This document shows positions 1 to 6,467 of a DNA stretch of 17,881 bases, piece after piece; position 1 is the stretch's first letter, and every line of letters starts with the position of its first letter. This DNA is from Wenzhouxiangellaceae bacterium (GTDB lineage Bacteria > Pseudomonadota > Gammaproteobacteria > Xanthomonadales > Wenzhouxiangellaceae). Under the pieces are notes generated by a model. The model saw only the letters and a list, made by a program, of their open reading frames with translations. It was not told the origin of the DNA and made no database searches. The DNA lies in the NCBI GenBank assembly GCA_023258355.1, contig JALQZL010000018.1:1-17881 (forward strand). The letters run 5' to 3'. The position numbers and the translations under genes are program-made.

Positions 1-396
1 CGTCTGGATGGGCACATGGCCGGTGAGCGGGTGAGTCTGGAAGCCTATGCAGGCCAACCGATCTTGATCAATTTCTGGGCCACTTGGTGTGCCCCTTGTC
101 GCCGCGAGATGCCGCTATTGCAAGCGACCCATGAGGCCTATGCCGACCAATTGGTGGTATTGGGTGTGGCCATGGACACGCCCGAGGCGGTGGGCAAGTT
201 TGTGGCTGATTTGGGGATCAGTTACCCCATTTGGGTGGGTGAGATGGATGTCTCTGCGTCACAAGCGCGCTGGGGCAACCCCTCGGGTGCCTTGCCTTAC
301 ACCGTTTTGGTGGATGATCAGGGTGTGATTCGTTGGCAGCACTTAGGCGAGGTCTCCCAAGCGGACCTTGAGGATGCGCTGGCGCTCATTTTCTAG
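1..396 (+). CDS. TlpA-like thioredoxin-fold protein disulfide reductase (5' end missing)
   Basis: The reading frame is open from the first base, so the gene starts upstream of the window. The first visible residues RLDGH fit the strand that precedes the thioredoxin core in TlpA/ResA proteins, so the ATG at 16 is probably internal. About 131 residues are visible. The redox motif WCAPC lies about 30 residues from the left edge, and a cis-proline motif (LPYT) follows about 70 residues later, both typical of the thioredoxin fold. The family reduces or transfers disulfides in the periplasm, for example in cytochrome c maturation. Any signal peptide would lie outside the window. It stops 128 nt before aroQ. 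In Pseudomonas a DsbD-type thiol:disulfide gene precedes aroQ, which fits a redox gene here. Substrate unknown. Confidence 0.85.
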   Translation, partial: RLDGHMAGERVSLEAYAGQPILINFWATWCAPCRREMPLLQATHEAYADQLVVLGVAMDTPEAVGKFVADLGISYPIWVGEMDVSASQARWGNPSGALPYTVLVDDQGVIRWQHLGEVSQADLEDALALIF

Positions 397-412
397 CCTT
401 TAACCACGGCCA

Positions 413-454
413 TTGGAGCCAAAAGATACGCCAACGTATGGCGATCTTCTCCAA
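413..454 (+). other. Imperfect hairpin between tlpA-like gene and aroQ
   Basis: The arms TTGGAG (413-418), AAGAT (423-427) and CGCC (429-432) pair with GGCG (440-443), ATCTT (444-448) and CTCCAA (449-454). This gives about 15 base pairs with a 4-nt and a 1-nt bulge on the left arm and a loop of AACGTAT. An alternative short stem ATACG/CGTAT uses the centre. No run of T follows on either strand, so it is not a standard intrinsic terminator. It could end or protect the upstream transcript or be part of the aroQ leader. Confidence 0.45.
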
Positions 455-463
455 TCATGTAGA

Positions 464-499
464 CAAAATGACCGATTGTGGGCACAATGACCGTTTGTG
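464..499 (+). promoter_or_regulatory. Tandem 17-bp dyads, probable operator upstream of aroQ-accBC
   Basis: Two direct copies of CANAATGACCGWTTGTG occupy 464-480 and 483-499, separated by 2 nt (period 19). Each copy is itself an imperfect inverted repeat: CACAAT-like half-site, 5-nt spacer GACCG, ATTGTG-like half-site. The inner half-sites of the two copies also form a perfect palindrome, ATTGTG-GG-CACAAT (475-488). The block ends 25 nt before the aroQ start codon, where a promoter or leader is expected, although no convincing -35/-10 pair is visible. The layout is typical of a site bound by two dimers of a helix-turn-helix regulator. The regulator is not known. Confidence 0.5.
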
Positions 500-524
500 T
501 TCTGAATGATGGTGAGTGAGGCAA

Positions 525-959
525 ATGCGTATTTTGGTCATCCATGGGCCCAACCTCAATCTCTTGGGTCAACGCGAGCCCGAGGTCTACGGCCACACCA
601 CGCTGGCCGACATTGACGCCTCATTGACCGAGTTTGCTGAAAGTGTGGGCGTGACATTGACCACTGTCCAATCCAATGCTGAACATATTTTGATAGACCA
701 CATTCAAAGCGCCAAGTCCGAAGGCTTTGATTGGATCCTGATCAATCCAGCCGCCTTCACACACACTTCGGTGGCGATTCGTGATGCCTTGGCGGCGGTG
801 GGGCTTCCTTTTGTCGAAGTCCATCTGTCACAAGTCGCCGCCCGAGAGCCTTTCAGGCACCACTCCATGATTTCAGATCTGGCCCAGGGGACGATCAGTG
901 GGTTTGGCGCAGATTCGTACCTTCTTGGCCTTCAAGCCATCATCAATCATCCAGCATAA
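525..959 (+). CDS. aroQ: 3-dehydroquinate dehydratase, type II
   Basis: Converts 3-dehydroquinate to 3-dehydroshikimate in the shikimate pathway; cytosolic, dodecameric in the family. The 144 residues match the usual length of about 145. Seen in order: HGPNLNLLGQREPEVYG with the active-site Arg17 and catalytic Tyr22, NPAAFTHTS (Asn74, His80), and VEVHLSQ followed by AAREPFRHHS (His100, Arg111). The family usually has NPGAYTHTS and VEVHLSN, so two small substitutions are present. The ATG at 525 is chosen over the in-frame GTG at 516 because the protein then begins MRILVIHGPN as in the family, and GGTGAG at 511-516 serves as a ribosome binding site 8 nt upstream. It is followed after 17 nt by accB, a common arrangement in gammaproteobacteria. 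Confidence 0.96.
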   Translation: MRILVIHGPNLNLLGQREPEVYGHTTLADIDASLTEFAESVGVTLTTVQSNAEHILIDHIQSAKSEGFDWILINPAAFTHTSVAIRDALAAVGLPFVEVHLSQVAAREPFRHHSMISDLAQGTISGFGADSYLLGLQAIINHPA

Positions 960-976
960 GGTGGAGTTTTAGTCAC

Positions 977-1456
977 ATGGATTTACGCAAAATTAAAAAA
1001 CTCATCGAGTTGTTGGAAGAGTCTCAACTGGCAGAAATTGAAATTCACGAAGGGGAGGAGTCTGTCCGGTTGATGCGCCAACATCCGCCATCAACACAAG
1101 CCCAAGCGATTCATGTGCCAGTTGAGGCACCAATCACCCGAGCCCCTGCGGTAACCGGACCAAGTTCGAGGCTGGCCGATGGCGACGCGCCAGCACCGGC
1201 TGAGGTGATGCCAGAAGGGGAGATTGTGCGCTCGCCGATGGTCGGTACTTTCTACGGTGCTGCAAACCCAGAGTCGCCACCTTTTGTATCGGTTGGGGGT
1301 TCGGTGAAAGAGGGTGATACCTTGTGTTTGGTTGAGGCGATGAAGATGTTCAACCAAATTGAAGCAGAGTTTTCTGGCGAGGTGGTGGCTGTCTTAGTGA
1401 AAGATGGTCAACCGGTGGAGTTTGATGAGCCACTCTTTGTGATCGCAAAACACTGA
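977..1456 (+). CDS. accB: Biotin carboxyl carrier protein of acetyl-CoA carboxylase
   Basis: Carries the biotin that is carboxylated by AccC and then delivers the carboxyl group to acetyl-CoA, the first step of fatty acid synthesis. It has 159 residues, the usual size. The N-terminal helix (DLRKIKKLIELLEES) is typical, followed by a flexible Ala/Pro-rich linker at about 40-80 and a C-terminal biotinyl domain from about 81. The biotinylation motif EAMKM puts biotin on Lys123. The thumb loop typical of AccB is present (FYGAANPESPPFV, about 92-104). The start is supported by AAGGTGGAG at 958-966, 10 nt upstream. It lies between aroQ and accC, probably in one transcript. Confidence 0.97.
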   Translation: MDLRKIKKLIELLEESQLAEIEIHEGEESVRLMRQHPPSTQAQAIHVPVEAPITRAPAVTGPSSRLADGDAPAPAEVMPEGEIVRSPMVGTFYGAANPESPPFVSVGGSVKEGDTLCLVEAMKMFNQIEAEFSGEVVAVLVKDGQPVEFDEPLFVIAKH

Positions 1457-1487
1457 TTGCGTCCCTCCATGTTTAGGATCCATCGCC

Positions 1488-2834
1488 ATGCCGTCATTTA
1501 AAAAAGTCCTGATTGCCAACCGAGGTGAGATAGCGCTTCGGATCTTGCGGGCTTGTCAGTCGATGAATATCCTGACCGTCGCTGCTCACTCCACCATCGA
1601 TCGCAACTTAAAACATGTGGGCATGGCCGATGAGTCTGTTTGTATCGGCCCAGCTTCTGCAGCAGACAGTTATATGAACATCCCAGCCATCATTGCGGCA
1701 ATGGAGCTCACGGATGCTGAGGCCGTTCATCCAGGCTACGGATTTTTGGCAGAAAATGCCGACTTTGCCGAGCGCATTGAAGAGTCTGGCTTTGTTTTCA
1801 TTGGCCCGCGCGCAGAAACCATTCGACTGATGGGCGACAAAGTCTCTGCCATCAACGCGATGCGACAAGCCGGTGTGCCCTGTGTGCCAGGCTCTGATGG
1901 GCCTTTGGACCAAAACGACGAGCGTACATTGAGTTTGGCCAATGACATTGGCTATCCGGTGCTGATTAAAGCAGCGGCCGGTGGCGGTGGTCGAGGCATG
2001 CGGACAGTGCATCGTGCCGAAGACCTCATCCAAGCCGTCAATCTGACCCGTCAAGAGGCCGAGGCGGCGTTTGGTGATGGCACCGTGTATATGGAGAAGT
2101 TTCTATCAAACCCACGCCATATTGAGGTTCAGGTGCTGGCAGATCAGCATGGCAATGCTGTCCATCTGGGGGAGCGTGATTGTTCCATGCAAAGACGCCA
2201 TCAAAAAGTGATTGAAGAAGCGCCCGCACCAGGCATTACCGAAGAGCAACGTGCTCACATTGGGGCGGTGTGTACTGAGGCCTGTCAACGAATCGGCTAT
2301 GTGGGCGCGGGGACGTTTGAGTTTTTATACGAAGATGGTGAGTTTTACTTCATCGAAATGAATACCCGAATCCAAGTGGAGCATCCTGTCACCGAGTGCA
2401 TCACCAGTATTGATTTGGTGCGGGCTCAGATTGAAATCGCCAGCGGTGAGCCGTTGCCTTTCTCACAAGACGACATTCAGTTTAATGGCCATGCCATTGA
2501 GTGCCGAATTAATGCCGAAGACCCTGAAAAGTTTATGCCTCAGCCAGGCACCATCACTGCTTTCCATGCCCCAGGGGGACCGGGTATTCGTGTGGACTCT
2601 CACATTTATGATGGCTATACCGTCCCACCGAATTATGATTCGATGATTGCCAAACTGATCTCACATGGTCCTAGCCGAAAATCAGCAATCTCTCGAATGC
2701 GCGTGGCGTTGGATGAGCTAGTGCTCAAGGGGATTGTGACCAATGTCCCGCTTCATCAGCGTCTGATCAGAGATGCTGGCTTTAAGGAGGGGGGAACGAA
2801 CATCCATTACTTAGAAAAGCAGTTAACCAAATAA
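1488..2834 (+). CDS. accC: Biotin carboxylase subunit of acetyl-CoA carboxylase
   Basis: Uses ATP and bicarbonate to carboxylate biotin on AccB. The 448 residues match the family length. The N-terminal domain begins with ANRGEIALRILRAC. The ATP-grasp region contains the glycine-rich loop GGGGRGMR (165-172) and lysines at about 118, 161 and 240 that correspond to the ATP/bicarbonate lysines of the E. coli enzyme. HLGERDCSMQRRHQK (226-240) and FIEMNTRIQVEHPVTE (288-303) carry the metal-binding Glu290 and catalytic Arg294/Glu298 equivalents. It follows accB by 31 nt; the ribosome binding site is weak (TAGGATC). The gene converges on a minus-strand gene 14 nt downstream with no obvious terminator. 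The usual downstream partner prmA is not present. Confidence 0.98.
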   Translation: MPSFKKVLIANRGEIALRILRACQSMNILTVAAHSTIDRNLKHVGMADESVCIGPASAADSYMNIPAIIAAMELTDAEAVHPGYGFLAENADFAERIEESGFVFIGPRAETIRLMGDKVSAINAMRQAGVPCVPGSDGPLDQNDERTLSLANDIGYPVLIKAAAGGGGRGMRTVHRAEDLIQAVNLTRQEAEAAFGDGTVYMEKFLSNPRHIEVQVLADQHGNAVHLGERDCSMQRRHQKVIEEAPAPGITEEQRAHIGAVCTEACQRIGYVGAGTFEFLYEDGEFYFIEMNTRIQVEHPVTECITSIDLVRAQIEIASGEPLPFSQDDIQFNGHAIECRINAEDPEKFMPQPGTITAFHAPGGPGIRVDSHIYDGYTVPPNYDSMIAKLISHGPSRKSAISRMRVALDELVLKGIVTNVPLHQRLIRDAGFKEGGTNIHYLEKQLTK

Positions 2835-2848
2835 ATCACTGCTCGGGA

Positions 2849-3679
2849 CTAAGGGCTTTGTTGGGCCAAGATCAGGCCATCCACCATCCGCGTAAACGCC
2901 ACCCAATCGAGGGTCGCGGCGTCTTTCGTCTGTGAGACGGCTGTTTGACTCACCATTTGTGCGACCAAGCCAAAGTGAGCAAACTGAGTCGGCACCCCCA
3001 AAGGGGTTTTGAGGATACAGGCCACGAGCCCGCGTCGATACTGGCTTGGCTCAATGTCTTTAAAGGCTACCAGCGGAATCGGTTGCTCATTAAAAAAGAA
3101 ACCTGTGAAGAGATGAAGGCTGGAGCCTGAGGCAGAGGGCGCCACTTTTTTGACTGATTCGGGCGATACCAAGCCCTCAAACCCCACCACCATGCTTTTA
3201 GGCAGGCCAATGTGGCGAGTCATCCCCACATCGACTACCCAGGTAGAGTGAGGTTCTGGCGCACTTTTGGGCGTTTCTAGCAAAGTGGGCTCAATGTCTG
3301 TCAAAGCATCCATGGCCCTTGGCATCACAACAGGTGTGTGGTTTCCCCATCGCTGCTGATAGATCAAGGCTTGGTCTAGCCAGTGAGTCAGTGCTTGGAC
3401 CTGCTCGCGGTTCAGTGGATTGTTTTGTGTGCTGAGCATCACCAGCCGGTCGACTCGCCCGAGTATCGCAAGCCAGTCACGCGATGGGTGTGCGGGGGAT
3501 TGATCAGCCAATTGATCCATGACTTTTCTAAGCGTGCGCCTCACAGGCTTAGGCAGATGACGCGCTTGACTCAGTGCTTTGAGCGCTGCGAAGATTTCAG
3601 TGGTCTGTGTCCCATCAAACCAACCCTCGAGGCTTTCGAGGTAGGCTTGTCGGTGCCGGTGTAGCGGGTGAGGTGTCAT
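2849..3679 (-). CDS. Unknown protein with possible divergent CheW-like C-terminal domain
   Basis: Function not recognised with certainty. With the ATG at 3679 it has 276 residues; a GTG at 3685 would add two. Residues 1-115 look helical and charged. Residues about 145-245 run in an order resembling a CheW domain: strands with WVVDVG and GLPKSMVVGFEG, then SVKKV, FTGFFFNEQPIPLVAF (compare the CheW 'G.....G..IPVVDL' segment), then RRGLVACIL and FGLVAQMV (compare 'fGLlVD.V'). No transmembrane segment or signal peptide is evident. It is the second gene of a two-gene minus-strand unit, starting 6 nt after the upstream gene. In Pseudomonas the neighbour of gshB is the pil-chp chemosensory cluster with a CheW-like PilI, which makes the idea plausible. 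The fold assignment is inference only. Confidence 0.6.
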   Translation of the reverse strand: MTPHPLHRHRQAYLESLEGWFDGTQTTEIFAALKALSQARHLPKPVRRTLRKVMDQLADQSPAHPSRDWLAILGRVDRLVMLSTQNNPLNREQVQALTHWLDQALIYQQRWGNHTPVVMPRAMDALTDIEPTLLETPKSAPEPHSTWVVDVGMTRHIGLPKSMVVGFEGLVSPESVKKVAPSASGSSLHLFTGFFFNEQPIPLVAFKDIEPSQYRRGLVACILKTPLGVPTQFAHFGLVAQMVSQTAVSQTKDAATLDWVAFTRMVDGLILAQQSP

Positions 3680-3685
3680 CACCAC

Positions 3686-4384
3686 TTAATCTGAATGGCG
3701 ACGCACTAGCGTTTGGGCATGGCGTGTCATCTCATCGGTGGCCGTCACAGACTGGCTCAAGCCTTTGAGGTCTTGGTGCAGGCGATCTACGGTTTTGAGT
3801 TCGGTCTCAAAGCGTGCGGTGTGTGGACGGTCATGGTGGTTTTGAATATCTTGCATCGACGCCACTAAAGAGGCCAACACAGCTTGCAGGTCTTGATATG
3901 CGCTGAGCCAATCTTCCCATGGAGAGGCCGCCTGGGGTTCATCGCTTGCCAGAGACTGGTTCAGGGCTTTGGCGTGTTGCATCAGCCCTTGTTGATGCAG
4001 TTGATTGACTTTCGCACCCAGTTGCTGCGTCAGCCCCATCGCCCGGCTGAGGTGAGTTTGGTTGCTCGGCTCAGTGGCACTGGCCTGAAAATGCGCCATC
4101 AAAGCATTGAGTCTTTCGGCCATGTCGTTAAGCATTGCTTGATGATGTGCCTGCGCATCGCGCATCTGATTCAGCATGGCTTCAATTTCAGCCTGCCGCG
4201 CGCGTGCGGCAGGCACTGTGCGAGTCCGGGTTTTGACAATATTTTTTATGCGGCCAGAGAACGCCCACGCCGCCAAGATTGCCAAAACCGACAACAGGGC
4301 CAGTCCCAGCCCAATGGAAATGACCACCCAAGTTTCGGTGCTGAAGTGCTCATTGCCCAATTGTTGGATCAGATCAGTCCACAT
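3686..4384 (-). CDS. Membrane-anchored coiled-coil protein, unknown function
   Basis: This 232-residue protein is not recognised. One strongly hydrophobic segment lies at about residues 19-43, followed at once by a basic stretch (RIKNIVKTRTR), so by the positive-inside rule the bulk of the protein should be cytoplasmic and anchored to the inner membrane. Residues about 60-100, 113-150 and 165-225 are rich in Gln, Ala, Leu and charged residues with heptad-like spacing, suggesting coiled coils. No catalytic motif is seen. The gene diverges from gshB with 63 nt between start codons and is followed by the possible CheW-like gene after 0-6 nt, so the two are probably co-transcribed and may act together. 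The ribosome binding site is poor. Confidence 0.7.
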   Translation of the reverse strand: MWTDLIQQLGNEHFSTETWVVISIGLGLALLSVLAILAAWAFSGRIKNIVKTRTRTVPAARARQAEIEAMLNQMRDAQAHHQAMLNDMAERLNALMAHFQASATEPSNQTHLSRAMGLTQQLGAKVNQLHQQGLMQHAKALNQSLASDEPQAASPWEDWLSAYQDLQAVLASLVASMQDIQNHHDRPHTARFETELKTVDRLHQDLKGLSQSVTATDEMTRHAQTLVRRHSD

Positions 4385-4391
4385 CTCGATT

Positions 4392-4420
4392 TTCGTTCAT
4401 GACTGGAAGACCGTTAGAAT
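4392..4420 (+). promoter_or_regulatory. Possible promoter of gshB
   Basis: The 63-nt gap between divergent start codons must hold promoters for both sides. On the + strand TAGAAT (4415-4420) fits a -10 box, with a poor -35 candidate TTCGTT (4392-4397) 17 nt upstream. This would place the start of transcription near 4427, leaving room for the ribosome binding site AAGAGG at 4435-4440. No dyad is visible in the gap. Confidence 0.3.
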
Positions 4421-4447
4421 AACCCTAAATTAAGAAGAGGACGCAAC

Positions 4448-5392
4448 ATGCCCAAAAATCTCATCGTGGTGATGGATGATATCGCCAAGATTAAGCCGGT
4501 CAAAGACACCACGTTTGCGTTTCTTTTAGAGGGGATGGCTCGCGGTTATTCAGTCTATTACCTCAACATCTCAGATTTGTGGCTGGATGAGGACCAAGCC
4601 ATGGCCTCCATGCGAACCATTGAGGTGCGCGACCACGCCAGTGATTGGTATTGTCTTGGTGAGCCGCAGCACCACGCCTTCGGCGATGAGGATGTGGTGT
4701 TGATGAGAAAAGACCCGCCCGTGGATGCCAACTATATCTATTCGACGCTCATTTTAGATCGCGCCCAAGCGCAAGGTGCACGGGTGATCAATGAGCCACG
4801 GGCCTTGCGAGACTTTAATGAGAAGCTGGCCATCACTTATTTTGGGCAGTGGATGCCGCCGACGTGTGTGAGCACCTCACACCAGACCTTGAAAGGTTTC
4901 ATCAAAAAACATCGCAAAGTGGTGGTGAAGCCTTTGGATGGCATGGGAGGCCGAGGCATTTTTTTGATCGAAGAGGGTGAGGCCAATGTCAACGCCATTT
5001 TAGAGACACTCACTGGCGGTGAACAACGCTTGGCCATGGCGCAGGCTTTTTTGCCTGAGATTGCTGAAGGTGACAAACGGGTGTTGGTGGTTGATGGTGA
5101 GGTGGTGCCCTTTGTGTTGGCGCGTATTCCAGGCGAGGAGGATTTTCGTGGGAATTTGGCGCAGGGCGGTCGGGGTGAGGGACAGCCCATCACAGCGACA
5201 GAGCGCGCCATTGCCGAAGCGGTTGCGCCAACGCTCAAAGCCCGCGGGGTGATGTTTGCAGGCCTTGATATCATCGGCCAGCGCCTCACAGAGGTGAATG
5301 TCACCTCACCCACATGCGTCAGAGAGCTAGACCAACAGTTCGGATTAAACATCTCGGGCCAGTTGTTTGATGCCATTGAGGCCCAGGCTTGA
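4448..5392 (+). CDS. gshB: Glutathione synthetase
   Basis: Joins gamma-glutamylcysteine and glycine using ATP, the last step of glutathione synthesis; cytosolic. The 314 residues match the bacterial enzyme (about 315). Seen: the N-terminal MDDI..IKP..D motif, MRKDPPVD (86-93), the ATP-grasp core VVVKPLDGMGGRGIF (158-172), LVVDGEVVPF (213-222) and the C-terminal metal/nucleotide motif EVNVTSPT (282-289). The start is supported by AAGAGG about 7 nt upstream. It diverges from the membrane coiled-coil gene. The same order gshB-yqgE-ruvX-pyrB follows downstream as in many gammaproteobacteria; the yqgE promoter seen at 5450-5458 suggests that yqgE can also be transcribed separately. Confidence 0.97.
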   Translation: MPKNLIVVMDDIAKIKPVKDTTFAFLLEGMARGYSVYYLNISDLWLDEDQAMASMRTIEVRDHASDWYCLGEPQHHAFGDEDVVLMRKDPPVDANYIYSTLILDRAQAQGARVINEPRALRDFNEKLAITYFGQWMPPTCVSTSHQTLKGFIKKHRKVVVKPLDGMGGRGIFLIEEGEANVNAILETLTGGEQRLAMAQAFLPEIAEGDKRVLVVDGEVVPFVLARIPGEEDFRGNLAQGGRGEGQPITATERAIAEAVAPTLKARGVMFAGLDIIGQRLTEVNVTSPTCVRELDQQFGLNISGQLFDAIEAQA

Positions 5393-5430
5393 GGACTGAT
5401 TCTTCGGTGTGGCTTATCAGGCAATTTCTT

Positions 5431-5458
5431 AAGTGGTGACCACTTTGGCTGATAGAAT
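5431..5458 (+). promoter_or_regulatory. Extended -10 promoter with overlapping palindromic operator before yqgE
   Basis: AAGTGGTGACCACTT (5431-5445) is a perfect palindrome with 7-nt arms about one central base. It lies just upstream of TGATAGAAT (5450-5458), which matches an extended -10 element (TGn plus TAGAAT). The palindrome would cover the -35 to -10 spacer, the classic position of a repressor site. A second, outer pair of arms, TATCAG (5415-5420) and CTGATA (5449-5454), encloses it. Predicted transcription start is near 5465, the first base of yqgE. The binding protein is unknown. Confidence 0.45.
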
Positions 5459-5464
5459 GAAAGT

Positions 5465-6028
5465 ATGAGTTATTTAGAGCAGCAATTTTTGGTGGCCATG
5501 CCTGATATGGATGACCCCAACTTTAGCCGTGGTGTCACGCTGCTTTGTCAGCACAACGAAGAAGGGGCACTGGGTTTAACCGTGAACCGACCATCGGATC
5601 TCAAACTCAGCGACTTATTTGATCAGCTTGGGCTCGATAACCATGATCCCAGTGTGGCCGATACCATTATTTTTGATGGTGGCCCTCTTCACCGCGAGCG
5701 GGGTTTCGTCTTGCACGAGACAAAGGGCGATGACCGTGAGTGGGATTCTAGTCTGGTCGTGGGCAAGCATCTGAAGATCACCACATCAAAAGATATCTTA
5801 AAAGCGATTGCCGAAGGTCAAGGCCCAAAACGTTTTTTGGTGACTTTGGGCTATGCAGGTTGGGAGGCAGGTCAGTTAGAGCAGGAGATTCGTGAGAATG
5901 TCTGGCTTAATGTGGATGCCCAACGGGACATTTTATTTGAGGCCCCCATCGATCAGCGATGGTCTAAGGCGGTGGCCAGCCTCGGCTTCAGCGCCGATGT
6001 CCTACAACCCTCAGGTGGCCATGCCTAA
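5465..6028 (+). CDS. yqgE: YqgE/AlgH (UPF0301) family protein
   Basis: A 187-residue member of the UPF0301 family, whose biochemical role is not settled; AlgH in Pseudomonas was linked to alginate regulation. Typical features are the N-terminus QFLVAMPDMDDPNFSRGV, LLCQHNEEGALGLTVNRP, FDGGPLHRERGFVLH and LGYAGWEAGQLEQEI. The start at 5465 matches the family N-terminus, yet no real ribosome binding site precedes it and the predicted promoter puts the mRNA 5' end at or next to the ATG, so the transcript may be leaderless. Its 3' end overlaps ruvX by 8 nt. It opens the run yqgE-ruvX-pyrB. Confidence 0.95.
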   Translation: MSYLEQQFLVAMPDMDDPNFSRGVTLLCQHNEEGALGLTVNRPSDLKLSDLFDQLGLDNHDPSVADTIIFDGGPLHRERGFVLHETKGDDREWDSSLVVGKHLKITTSKDILKAIAEGQGPKRFLVTLGYAGWEAGQLEQEIRENVWLNVDAQRDILFEAPIDQRWSKAVASLGFSADVLQPSGGHA

Positions 6029-6467
6029 GCACGGTCCATTGCTTGCGATCGATTACGGAAAAGCCAGAACTGGGCTTGCGGTGGGTCATCCACTGACAGG
6101 CTCAGCGCAACCGCTGGAGCCCATGCCGTCGAAAAATGAAGATGCCTTGGTTGATGCCTTGGCGACCGCTATCAAAACGTGGCAGCCACAGGCCTTGATC
6201 GTGGGTTTGCCTTTGGGTGGCGATGGTGAAGACAGCCCGATGAGCGTGGTGGTCCGCGCTTTTGTTGAAAAACTCAAAAGCCGTTTCCCAGACCTTGCCA
6301 TTGAGTTTCAAGATGAGCGCTTAACCTCAGTGGATGCGGCCAGTCGGCACCAAAAACGCCGAGAGCAGGGTCGAGCCCGCGCCAAAGAGGCCGCAAAACT
6401 AGATAGCGTGGCTGCCGCTTTAATTCTAGAATCATGGATGAGTGCGCATCAGGAGGCCATGTCATGA
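6021..6467 (+). CDS. ruvX: RuvX/YqgF-type Holliday junction resolvase-like nuclease
   Basis: Member of the YqgF family with an RNase H-like fold, implicated in 16S rRNA 5' processing and in Holliday junction resolution. The 148 residues fit the family. Seen are LAIDYGKARTGLAV with Asp11, LIVGLPLGGDG (59-69), FQDERLTS with Glu99 and KLDSVAAALILESW with Asp128, so the three acidic active-site residues are kept. The ATG at 6021 is chosen because the protein then starts right before the conserved first strand; it overlaps the yqgE stop by 8 nt and has CAGGTGG upstream. Longer in-frame starts would lie deep inside yqgE. The stop overlaps the pyrB start as ATGA. Confidence 0.95.
   Translation: MPKHGPLLAIDYGKARTGLAVGHPLTGSAQPLEPMPSKNEDALVDALATAIKTWQPQALIVGLPLGGDGEDSPMSVVVRAFVEKLKSRFPDLAIEFQDERLTSVDAASRHQKRREQGRARAKEAAKLDSVAAALILESWMSAHQEAMS

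Noticed and set aside
393..596. Minus-strand frame of 67 codons covering the tlpA-aroQ gap
   Set aside because: It has no ribosome binding site, runs antisense into the start of aroQ, and its codons are explained by the hairpin and dyads in the gap. Its middle looks protein-like, but no family is recognised.
3884..4402. Plus-strand frame of 172 codons opposite the coiled-coil gene
   Set aside because: The minus-strand gene has a sensible membrane helix, positive-inside pattern and tight spacing to its neighbour; the plus frame shows none of these and has many Cys, His and Arg residues of shadow type.
4837..5424. Long minus-strand frame (195 codons) opposite gshB
   Set aside because: It is antisense to the clear gshB gene, has low-complexity Ser/Pro/Thr composition and no ribosome binding site.
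5892..6020. Upstream extension of ruvX to the ATG at 5892
   Set aside because: It would lie inside yqgE, shows no family similarity, and the ATG at 6021 gives the normal N-terminus and spacing.
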